From an uncultured Clostridia bacterium (GTDB lineage: Bacteria > Bacillota > Clostridia > JAAYHZ01), in assembly GCA_937894465.1 (NCBI GenBank), contig CALCRE010000229.1, forward strand, positions 1 to 12,363: DNA of 12,363 bases. The letters are read 5' to 3'. Below the pieces are notes generated by a model. The model did no database searches. It saw only the letters and a list, made by a program, of their open reading frames with translations, and was not told the DNA's origin. Shown here one piece after another: positions 6,829 to 12,363 of the stretch. The position numbers were made by a program, and so were the translations under genes. Numbering within the stretch: the first letter of the stretch is position 1; every line of letters starts with the position of its first letter.

Positions 6829-9279
6829 TTACGGTTTGAACCGTCTTAACCTTAATGCATTCGATACCACTGAGACCGAACTGAAAGCCATTGCAGCTGC
6901 TGCAATCATAGGGTTTAACAAAGGTCCTCCGAACAAGTGCAACAATCCGGCTGCAATGGGTATACCCGCTGTGTTGTATCCGAAAGCCCAAAACAGATTT
7001 TGCTTTATATTCCGTATGGTTTGCCGGCTTAATCGTATCGCCACCGGAACATCCGTCAAATCGCTTCGCATCAACACGATATCCGCTGATTCCATGGCCA
7101 CATCCGTCCCGGAACCAATGGCGATTCCAATATCTGCTTGCGCCAGTGCAGGAGCATCATTGATACCGTCCCCCACCATGGCTGTTCTTTTACCTTCAGA
7201 TTGCAATTTCTTGACTTCATTAGCCTTATCCTCCGGTAACACCTCGGCCAACACCCTTTTTATACCGATTTGCTTAGCAACCGCTTCAGCGGTCCTTTTA
7301 TTATCTCCCGTGATCATGACCACTTCAATACCCAAATCATGAAGTTGCTCAACCGCCTTTTTACTACTTGGCTTGATTACATCTGCCACAGCAATGATTC
7401 CGGCAAGCTTTCCATCCGCAACAACATACATAGGAGTCTTACCCTCTTGGGCCAATTGATCCGCTTTATCCGTGAGGGTCATATCAACACCTCTGTCATT
7501 CATGAGCTTACGATTTCCCAACAACATTTTTTTGCCTTGTACGGAAACTTCTATTCCATGACCGGGGACGGCTTGGAAATCTTCCGTGTCCCACAAGGGA
7601 TATCCTCTTTCGCGAGCCTCTTTGATAATTGCTTCTCCTAAGGGGTGCTCCGACCCTCTTTCAGCCGATGCCGACAATTCCAACAATTCCCTCTCGGAGA
7701 TCAACCCGCTTGTAATAATGTCAGTTACTTTCGGATCTCCTTCCGTAATGGTTCCGGTTTTATCCAAAACAACCGTCTGTATTTTATGAGCCGTCTCAAG
7801 GGCTTCTCCACCTCTTATCAAAATTCCGTATTCAGCTCCTTTTCCGGTACCCACCATGATGGCAGTTGGAGTTGCCAAGCCTAAAGCACAAGGACATGCA
7901 ATCACCAGCACCGATATAAAAATGGTCAATGAAAATTCGATGCTTTCCCCGGATAGAAACCAAGCTAATCCTGCCAAGACAGCAATAATCATTACAATGG
8001 GGACAAAGTACCCCGATATGACATCCGCCATTTTTGCAATGGGTGCTTTGGAGCCTTGCGCTTCTTCCACCAATTGAATGATTCTGGCCAATGTTGTGTC
8101 TTTGCCTACCTTTGTGGCTTTAAACCGTATGGTTCCATTTTTATTAATACTTGCACCCACCACTTGGTTTCCCGGGTTCTTTTCTACAGGTATACTCTCC
8201 CCTGTTAACATGGATTCATCCACCGATGTTCTGCCCTCGATGACAACACCGTCCACAGGGATCTTTTCGCCGGGCCTGACCAAAACAATGTCTCCGGCTT
8301 CCACCTCGTCCACCGGTATTTGAGTTTCCTTTCCGTCACTGATCACGGTGGCTGTTTTGGGTTGAAGACCCATCAACGATTTGATCGCTTGAGATGTTTT
8401 CCCTTTTGAAACAGTCTCCAGGTACTTGCCCAATAAAATTAATGTAATAATCACTCCGGCAGTCTCAAAGTACAAATGCCCCGCATACTCGGCATCTCCT
8501 TGCATGATCCGGATCACAGCATAGATTCCATACACAAATGCCGCTCCGGTTCCCACCGCAATTAAAGAATCCATATTAGGAGCACCCTTGAATAATCTTG
8601 AGAACCCCGATGTATAGAACCGATAGCCTGAGATCATAACAGGGAGCACCAAAGCCATCTGTACCAGTGCGAAATTCAAAGGATTGCTGTGAGGAGACAT
8701 GAACTGTGGAACTGGCAAGCCGATCATATGACCCATGGCGATATAGAACAAGGGAATGGTAAATATGGCGGCAAAAATAAGGCGACGACGTAATAATTTT
8801 GTTTCACGTTCCGTTTTATCCTTTTCATAATCCGCCGTACTGCCGATTTCAATGTCCAGCGGACGATATCCTGCTTTTTGAATGGCACCTTTGATTTCCG
8901 AGACCCTCGTTCGGGTGGAATCATACACCACCTTGGCTTTTTCCGTTGCAAGGTTTACACTTGCTTCCCGGATACCCGGCAGCTTTTTGACAGCACGCTC
9001 AACGGCTTGGCTACAAGAGGCGCAAGTCATACCTTCCACCGGAATCAGCACTTCTCGAAAAGATTCTTCATCCTCACCCACCCCGTAACCGGCTTTTACC
9101 ACCGCTTCTTTTACATGATCCAAATCCGTCTTTTCAGTGTCAAACTCCACAGTTAGTTTTTCTGTTGCTAAATTGACAACCGCAGATTGAATCCCCTCTA
9201 TTTTATTCACTTGTCTTTCCACGGCTCTAGAGCAAGATGCACATGTCATTCCTGTTATATTCAAAACTTCTTTTTTCAA
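6829..9279 (-). CDS. copA: Cu(I)-exporting P1B-type ATPase CopA
   Basis: A copper-exporting P-type ATPase of about 816 aa. Two N-terminal HMA domains carry GMTCASC (Cys13/16 and Cys86/89). The actuator motif is TGES near 359. The transmembrane metal site is CPC (462-464) with YN in GYNTAGIP (about 768) and MAFSS (797-801), the set that defines the Cu(I) class P1B-1. The phosphorylated Asp is in DKTGT (506-510). SEHP (about 543-546), TGDN (657-660) and GDGINDAP (703-710) complete the catalytic domain. Eight membrane segments are expected. The frame is open from a GTG at 9289-9291, but I prefer the TTG at 9277-9279: it lies 5 nt after AGGTGGTGA and gives the MKKEV-like beginning. CsoR ends only 15 bp upstream of it, so the two are translationally close. 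The protein is complete, with no frameshift. Confidence 0.97.
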   Translation of the reverse strand: MKKEVLNITGMTCASCSRAVERQVNKIEGIQSAVVNLATEKLTVEFDTEKTDLDHVKEAVVKAGYGVGEDEESFREVLIPVEGMTCASCSQAVERAVKKLPGIREASVNLATEKAKVVYDSTRTRVSEIKGAIQKAGYRPLDIEIGSTADYEKDKTERETKLLRRRLIFAAIFTIPLFYIAMGHMIGLPVPQFMSPHSNPLNFALVQMALVLPVMISGYRFYTSGFSRLFKGAPNMDSLIAVGTGAAFVYGIYAVIRIMQGDAEYAGHLYFETAGVIITLILLGKYLETVSKGKTSQAIKSLMGLQPKTATVISDGKETQIPVDEVEAGDIVLVRPGEKIPVDGVVIEGRTSVDESMLTGESIPVEKNPGNQVVGASINKNGTIRFKATKVGKDTTLARIIQLVEEAQGSKAPIAKMADVISGYFVPIVMIIAVLAGLAWFLSGESIEFSLTIFISVLVIACPCALGLATPTAIMVGTGKGAEYGILIRGGEALETAHKIQTVVLDKTGTITEGDPKVTDIITSGLISERELLELSASAERGSEHPLGEAIIKEARERGYPLWDTEDFQAVPGHGIEVSVQGKKMLLGNRKLMNDRGVDMTLTDKADQLAQEGKTPMYVVADGKLAGIIAVADVIKPSSKKAVEQLHDLGIEVVMITGDNKRTAEAVAKQIGIKRVLAEVLPEDKANEVKKLQSEGKRTAMVGDGINDAPALAQADIGIAIGSGTDVAMESADIVLMRSDLTDVPVAIRLSRQTIRNIKQNLFWAFGYNTAGIPIAAGLLHLFGGPLLNPMIAAAAMAFSSVSVVSNALRLRRFKP

Positions 9280-9294
9280 TTGTCTCACCACCTG

Positions 9295-9561
9295 TTATTT
9301 CAAATACTTATCCAGCAAAACCATGATTTCGTCTACTTTTTGGTCTCCCTCGCCCTTTTCAAAAGCTTCCTTTACGCAATGTTTGATATGACGTTCAATA
9401 ATTTTCAAGTTAGCTTTTTTAAGTAAAGCCGTAACTGCCAGGATCTGCTTGGATACATCCACACAATATCGGTCTTCTTCGAGCATTCTGATAATGCCGT
9501 CTATTTGACCTCTGGCCGTTTTTAATAAATTCATGGTCGGTACCAATTCTGTTTTATCCAT
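9295..9561 (-). CDS. csoR: Copper-sensing repressor CsoR
   Basis: An 88-aa all-helical repressor of the CsoR/RcnR family. The Cu(I) ligand set is intact: Cys33 (in DRYCVDV), His58 and Cys62 (in ERHIKHC), with the family spacing of 25 and 4 residues. This separates it from the formaldehyde (FrmR) and nickel (RcnR) branches. The conserved ARGQIDGIIRMLEEDRYC block is present. When Cu(I) binds, CsoR leaves its operator and copA and copZ are expressed. The ATG at 9559-9561 has AAAAAGGAG 7-8 nt upstream. It is the first gene of the operon, so it regulates itself through the site at 9632-9652. Confidence 0.95.
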   Translation of the reverse strand: MDKTELVPTMNLLKTARGQIDGIIRMLEEDRYCVDVSKQILAVTALLKKANLKIIERHIKHCVKEAFEKGEGDQKVDEIMVLLDKYLK

Positions 9562-9627
9562 ATCAAACTCCTTTTTTGCCTTCGACTTTCATATCTTTTC
9601 CCGGCATCATATTACTATCCTACAAAT

Positions 9628-9659
9628 ATTATACCCCTCCCCACATGGGGTAGGACTAA
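9628..9659 (-). promoter_or_regulatory. csoR-copA-copZ promoter with CsoR operator
   Basis: On the minus strand, the -10 TATAAT (9628-9633) is directly preceded by TACCCC-N9-GGGGTA (9632-9652), a G/C-tract inverted repeat of the type bound by CsoR. No good -35 exists at 17 nt (GTCCTA). A weak TTAGTC lies 20 nt upstream of the -10 (9654-9659). The operator lies between the two boxes, so bound CsoR would block polymerase. The operator assignment rests on its form and on the csoR gene next to it. Confidence 0.75.
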
Positions 9660-9739
9660 TTTTTATTATACACCGATTTTCAGGTTTGTAAAGAACAATT
9701 GTTACCAATTTCAATAATTTTAATGAAATGAAAAATAGA

Positions 9740-9761
9740 AAGGGAGGTGTTACCCTCCCTT
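9740..9761 (-). terminator. Intrinsic terminator of the small-peptide genes
   Basis: An 8-bp perfect stem AAGGGAGG / CCTCCCTT with a 6-nt loop is followed on the minus strand by a T-rich tract (TCTATTTTTCATTTC). It lies 17 bp after the stop of the 39-aa gene and ends that transcript before the csoR promoter. Confidence 0.85.
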
Positions 9762-9778
9762 GGACGATCGATTTAATA

Positions 9779-9898
9779 TTAATCTAAACGTGAATTGCCT
9801 GTGAAAAGTAATAAGAAGACCAAGATAAAAAACAGAACTGTGCAGTCTCCGCTGAACAGGTTTCTAATACCACCAACAAATGCATTATTTTCTGACAT
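9779..9898 (-). CDS. Small hydrophobic protein, 39 aa (paralogue of the 29-aa neighbour)
   Basis: A complete 39-codon frame, ATG 9896-9898 to TAA 9779-9781. A strong AAGGAGG ribosome site lies 6 nt before the ATG, and a terminator follows the stop. The N-terminal 15 residues are polar and glycine-containing (SENNAFVGGIRNLFSGDC). A single Cys at residue 19 then opens one membrane helix, TVLFFILVFLLLF (20-32), and the tail TGNSRLD is short and polar. The core C-(S/T)-(I/V)-LFFI-x-x-FLLLF-x-G is shared with the upstream 29-aa protein, so the pair arose by duplication. I do not recognise the family. Short Cys-plus-helix proteins of this look occur in spore-forming Firmicutes, some of them spore-associated, but that link is only a resemblance. 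Confidence 0.8.
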   Translation of the reverse strand: MSENNAFVGGIRNLFSGDCTVLFFILVFLLLFTGNSRLD

Positions 9899-9954
9899 AG
9901 TGAACCTCCTTTCTTAACTAAAAAACATTAATTCCTAGTGATCTCTACCATTTA

Positions 9955-10044
9955 TCAATAATCGCCGGCAAATAACAAAAGGAATAAAATTATAAAGAAC
10001 AGAATCGAGCAATTATTTTTACCGAAAACCCCTTGTGCACCCAT
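9955..10044 (-). CDS. Small hydrophobic protein, 29 aa (paralogue of the 39-aa neighbour)
   Basis: A complete 29-codon frame, ATG 10042-10044 to TGA 9955-9957, with GAAGGAGG placed 8 nt before the ATG. The product has about 11 polar residues (with VFGKNN), a single Cys12, then one membrane helix SILFFIILFLLLF (13-25) and the end AGDY. It matches the core of the 39-aa protein 56 bp downstream almost residue for residue from the Cys through the following Gly. The two are co-directional with no terminator between them and probably share one transcript from upstream of 10044. Its location is predicted to be the cytoplasmic membrane. The function is unknown. Confidence in it as a gene comes from the paralogy plus two independent strong ribosome sites. 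Confidence 0.8.
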   Translation of the reverse strand: MGAQGVFGKNNCSILFFIILFLLLFAGDY

Positions 10045-10068
10045 TTTCAAAAACCTCCTTCAGTTAAG

Positions 10069-10111
10069 CTAATATAGTTTATTCAGATTATGTCAAGTTG
10101 TTCCTTGACAT
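10069..10111 (-). promoter_or_regulatory. Candidate promoter and inverted repeat before the small-peptide genes
   Basis: A perfect 8-bp inverted repeat, ATGTCAAG-TTGTTC-CTTGACAT (10090-10111), contains a consensus TTGACA on each strand. On the minus strand, TTGACA (10091-10096) is followed after 16 nt by TATTAG (10069-10074), 25 bp before the first small gene. The -10 is weak. The repeat could be an operator or a hairpin. The 220-bp gap 10045-10264 holds nothing else convincing besides the candidate promoter at 10186-10214. Confidence 0.4.
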
Positions 10112-10185
10112 GAGGTAACGACCGGTGTTTTCTTAAAAATCTACAAAATAAACATGAAAAATCTCCTAAAGGAACGCCGAATGAC

Positions 10186-10214
10186 CGGACAAACCGTCAA
10201 GTTTCGATTATGAT
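10186..10214 (+). promoter_or_regulatory. Candidate promoter of the TSCPD gene
   Basis: CGGACA (10186-10191) and TATGAT (10209-10214) are 17 nt apart, about 50 bp before the ATG. The -10 matches 5 of 6 and the -35 matches 4 of 6 consensus positions. Confidence 0.35.
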
Positions 10215-10264
10215 TAGGGAAGTCGTTTTATGTTCGGCAAGTAGAATGATTGCAGGAGGTAAAT

Positions 10265-10513
10265 ATGTATAGTTTTAAACCAAAAGGAGTTTGCTCAAGT
10301 AAAATTGATTTCGATATAGATGACGGGATTGTGAAAGGCGTAAAATTCTCCAATGGATGCAAAGGCAATCTGGAAGCCTTGGGCAAATTGGTGGAAGGAA
10401 TGCCGGTGGATGAAGTCTGTAAACGGTTAAAGGGAATCAGTTGCCAGAACGGCACATCCTGTGCTGATCAGTTGGTAAAAGCATTGGAAAAAGCGCTTTC
10501 AGAAAATGAATAA
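10265..10513 (+). CDS. TSCPD-domain protein (TIGR03905 type)
   Basis: An 82-aa protein that matches the small stand-alone TSCPD family. It has FKPKGVCSS (5-12), the FSNGCKGN block (28-35, with Cys32), ISCQNGTSCADQL (58-70, with Cys60 and Cys66) and a C-terminal helix. The same cysteine-containing domain occurs at the C-terminus of class II ribonucleotide reductases. The function of the free-standing form is not established. The start is ATG 10265-10267, with AGGAGG 5-6 nt upstream; the frame also opens 15 bp earlier, but at a codon without a ribosome site. It is monocistronic and converges on the deacetylase-like gene. Confidence 0.87.
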   Translation: MYSFKPKGVCSSKIDFDIDDGIVKGVKFSNGCKGNLEALGKLVEGMPVDEVCKRLKGISCQNGTSCADQLVKALEKALSENE

Positions 10514-10537
10514 GTCTTTTCTTAAAAGCGCTTTTAA
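10489..10537. terminator. Palindromic region between convergent genes, possible terminator
   Basis: The 10-mer AAAGCGCTTT occurs at 10489-10498 (in the TSCPD 3' end) and again inside a 16-bp perfect palindrome TTAAAAGCGCTTTTAA (10522-10537), which touches the stop of the minus-strand gene. An inner pair AGAAAA / TTTTCT lies between them. The copies can pair with each other or fold alone. No clean T-run follows on either side, so the terminator role is tentative. Confidence 0.4.
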
Positions 10538-11623
10538 TCATAGTTCCAGCACATCCTTTACAAAAGAAGCTTCGTAACCGTTTTCTATGCACCACTTGAT
10601 GGCAGTGTCAAATCGTTGGTAATAGTCCGGCATATATCTTATATAATGGGGATAAAAATATTGTTCATGGACGCACATTTCTTTGAAGGTGTATAGGGGA
10701 TTTTGCTTTTCAAACAACTCGAATTCCTTGGGAATATCCTCAACTTTTATATGTTGCATGGATGCACCGTACCGGAAGAAATATACATCTTCATTGTTGT
10801 CGTAATAAAATCCGTAGATGTTCAAAAGGGCACATTGCTCTGCATTCAAATAATAGCGGATGGATACATTTTTGGGGTCATGATAATTGAAGGAGCCCAC
10901 AAATGCCTTCACGCCGCTTGAGCGGAGGGCTCGCACCGTATCCGTTGTTGCATCTCCCCAATGGATTGTGGTGACAGGACCTGCAAAAGCCTCTTCCCCG
11001 GCAAATCGTATGATTTGTTCTACAACCTGGTCATGCTCGAATTTTGCTTGATCAAAGGATGCCCGAATATAGGGGCGATCCGGCAGGTTAGCTTTCGCAT
11101 GAAAGGACAGCCGTAGCCAATCCGAGTTATATTTCCATTCCGGTTTAAATTGATCCGGCATTTGAGTAAGATTGAACCCACCGAATTCAGGGCACTCGTA
11201 ATAAATGTTGATGTGGAATTTAGTATCGTATTTATCATGCATGGTTTTGATCAAGTTCAAATACGGGTCTTCGAATATGGACTTGTAATCACCTGCGTGT
11301 TTTGCAATGTTTTGAAAACACCAAATGTTATCATCCAATGAGAATCGATACTTCTTGTGCGCGTTTTTAAGATAATACACCTTAATGGATGTTTCACAAC
11401 CGTTTTGTGTGTCTTTCGCTATCAACAATGTTTTATACCCCTTCAAAACCGTTTCCACGTGATATTGGTTCGTGGAAGCAGTGCAGGGCACTCCGTTCAC
11501 CGTAATGCTTCTGCCGGGCGGTGCATTGATGATGCAGTTGATTTTTAATCCTTCTACGGTTTTTTTACCGGCCGCATCGGTCAACATCACTCCGTCTACA
11601 GGAAATACAAATGAAAAATCCAT
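10538..11623 (-). CDS. Ig-like plus polysaccharide-deacetylase-like protein
   Basis: A 361-aa protein with two parts. Residues 1-88 look like a beta-sandwich (Ig-like) module: alternating strands around GLKINCIINAPPGRSITVNG and ending in IKVYYL. From residue 92 a barrel-type domain follows with YRFSLDD (92-98), DPYLNLIKTMHDKY, FHINIYYE, a W-L-R-LSFHAK block (169-177), PDRPY and TTIHWGDAT (218-226). SLDD and the single-His SFHAK recall motifs 1 and 2 of NodB-type polysaccharide deacetylases, though the second His of the usual H-x3-H is not evident, so the activity is uncertain. There is no signal peptide, which implies a cytosolic location. I chose ATG 11621-11623, with GGAGG 9 nt upstream; a TTG 6 bp earlier is the alternative. 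It starts 14 bp after sfsA and is probably in the same operon. Confidence 0.65.
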   Translation of the reverse strand: MDFSFVFPVDGVMLTDAAGKKTVEGLKINCIINAPPGRSITVNGVPCTASTNQYHVETVLKGYKTLLIAKDTQNGCETSIKVYYLKNAHKKYRFSLDDNIWCFQNIAKHAGDYKSIFEDPYLNLIKTMHDKYDTKFHINIYYECPEFGGFNLTQMPDQFKPEWKYNSDWLRLSFHAKANLPDRPYIRASFDQAKFEHDQVVEQIIRFAGEEAFAGPVTTIHWGDATTDTVRALRSSGVKAFVGSFNYHDPKNVSIRYYLNAEQCALLNIYGFYYDNNEDVYFFRYGASMQHIKVEDIPKEFELFEKQNPLYTFKEMCVHEQYFYPHYIRYMPDYYQRFDTAIKWCIENGYEASFVKDVLEL

Positions 11624-11637
11624 AATCAAAAACCTCC

Positions 11638-12327
11638 TTATGGAAAGTATAGTACAACTTTTACAAAATCCTTTGCTGCAATACTATCTTGGGTTACTTG
11701 ACAATCAAGAGCCAATATTTTAACGCCTTTATCGGAAGCTTCAGAGAGTGCTTCGGCAAAAGCCTTGTGTGTCTTGGCATTCGGTGTAAAATACAACACA
11801 TCCTTCATTTGGATGATGAAAACCACCAGGGAAGTAAATCCCTCATTGATGCTCTCGGTCAATTCCTTCACATGCTTCAATCCTCTTTCGGTGGGTGCGT
11901 CCGGAAACCGCACTACTCCATCCTCTTCTAATGTCACACCTTTGACTTCCGTAAGAATCTTTTGGTTTTCTGTTTCAATGTAAAAGTCAAATCGTGAACT
12001 TTTATAGGTGTATTCCGGTTTGATACACTTTATGAGTTTGCTTTCTTGTTGCTCCATTAACCATTCATAAAAAACCTTATTGGGTGCTTGGCTGTCGATA
12101 TTCACAATCCGATCCCCTTTGACCACCGATATGAGGTCATACTTGGTCTTCCTTGTATTTTTGTTTGTTTCTTGCACAAAGATCTCGGCATTTTCCACCA
12201 ACAGTTCTTTACATCGTCCGGTGTTTTTTACATGACAAACCTCCCGTTTTCCGTCAATTAGAATATTGGCGATAAAGCGGTTAGGTCGGTTGATAAATGT
12301 CGCTTTTCTTATATGTTCATACATCAT
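11638..12327 (-). CDS. sfsA: SfsA (sugar fermentation stimulation protein, nuclease-like)
   Basis: A full-length 229-aa SfsA. It has the N-terminal ATFINRPNRF (9-18), CHVKNTGRCKELL (31-43), the SRFDFY block (111-116), LTEVKGVTLE (125-134), and the strongly conserved FPDAPTERGLKH (141-152). The Asp114, Glu127 and Lys129 arrangement resembles the PD-(D/E)xK nuclease core. The E. coli protein was first described as a factor affecting maltose use and DNA binding, and later work treats the family as a nuclease. Two adjacent ATGs (12325-12327 and 12322-12324) are possible starts. There is no clear Shine-Dalgarno sequence; the start overlaps the stop of an upstream frame by an ATGA, so it may rely on translational coupling. 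Confidence 0.95.
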   Translation of the reverse strand: MMYEHIRKATFINRPNRFIANILIDGKREVCHVKNTGRCKELLVENAEIFVQETNKNTRKTKYDLISVVKGDRIVNIDSQAPNKVFYEWLMEQQESKLIKCIKPEYTYKSSRFDFYIETENQKILTEVKGVTLEEDGVVRFPDAPTERGLKHVKELTESINEGFTSLVVFIIQMKDVLYFTPNAKTHKAFAEALSEASDKGVKILALDCQVTQDSIAAKDFVKVVLYFP

Positions 12328-12363
12328 TTTTCATATTTACTCACGATAATAATTTCTTCTTGT
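12324..12363 (-). CDS. C-terminal tail of an unidentified upstream gene (partial)
   Basis: From the window edge, one minus-strand frame is open for 12 codons and ends with TGA at 12324-12326, reading QEEIIIVSKYEK. The stop overlaps the sfsA ATG (ATGA), the usual sign of coupled genes, and sfsA lacks its own ribosome site. The other two frames also close within this short stretch. Too little is present to identify the protein. Confidence 0.45.
   Translation of the reverse strand, partial: QEEIIIVSKYEK

Noticed and set aside
6836..7342. A 168-codon plus-strand frame opposite copA
   Set aside because: It is antisense to the conserved hinge and C-terminal part of CopA, has no ribosome site, and its reading reflects the codon bias of the real gene.
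8078..8323. An antisense frame opposite the actuator domain of copA
   Set aside because: It is low-complexity, rich in Ser, Thr and Pro from reverse complement codons, and lies fully within a conserved gene.
10181..10213. A 10-codon plus-strand frame (MTGQTVKFRL) before the TSCPD gene, a possible leader peptide
   Set aside because: Its AAAGGA ribosome site is mediocre, it overlaps the candidate promoter for the downstream gene, and nothing in the composition suggests attenuation.
10487..10500. A cre-like (CcpA) site around AAAGCGCTTTCA in the 3' end of the TSCPD gene
   Set aside because: It lies inside coding sequence for Glu-Lys-Ala-Leu codons, far from any promoter, and its left half does not match. 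The second copy at 10522-10537 is between convergent genes, where catabolite control makes little sense.

Overview
The window looks like chromosomal DNA of a low-GC Gram-positive bacterium, most likely class Clostridia. The signs are an AT-rich composition, strong Shine-Dalgarno sites (GGAGG or AAGGAG types), use of TTG starts, sigma-A-like promoters, a CsoR/CopA/CopZ copper operon, a YtrA-type GntR repressor, a TSCPD-family small protein and SfsA. No phage, IS, CRISPR, rRNA or tRNA was seen. Everything is on the minus strand except the SIMPL-domain gene and the TSCPD gene.

Layout from left to right. (1) 1-2523, minus strand: promoter and operator, gntR (TTG start), ABC ATPase, ABC-2 permease, and then the N-terminal part of a probable heparinase II/III-like protein that runs off the left edge. 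Spacing is tight throughout, so this reads as one operon. (2) 2553-2650: a 47-bp unit present twice in tandem (period 51 bp), each copy able to form a 13-bp hairpin. (3) 2659-5637, minus strand: SIS-domain phosphosugar isomerase-like protein, ROK sugar kinase and CapA-like metallophosphatase. A palindromic candidate operator sits at the promoter of the first gene, and capA probably has a second promoter. (4) 5776-6471, plus strand: a SIMPL (DUF541) protein without a signal peptide, closed by a 12-bp-stem hairpin shared with the copper operon. (5) 6588-9659, minus strand: csoR, copA, copZ, with a CsoR-type operator inside the csoR promoter. (6) 9740-10111, minus strand: two tandem small hydrophobic peptides of 29 and 39 aa, related to each other, with their own strong ribosome sites and terminator. 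(7) 10265-10513, plus strand: TSCPD-family protein. (8) 10538-12363, minus strand: tail of an unidentified gene, sfsA, and an Ig-like plus polysaccharide-deacetylase-like protein, probably one transcript.

How the parts fit: the copper genes form a self-contained sensing, chaperone and export module. Sugar and polysaccharide functions recur (ROK kinase, SIS isomerase, heparinase-like protein, deacetylase-like protein), which fits a saccharolytic, glycan-using lifestyle, although no substrate can be read from the sequence. The least explained items are the paired micro-proteins next to the copper operon, the duplicated hairpin, and the lyase-like gene attached to a GntR-regulated exporter operon.
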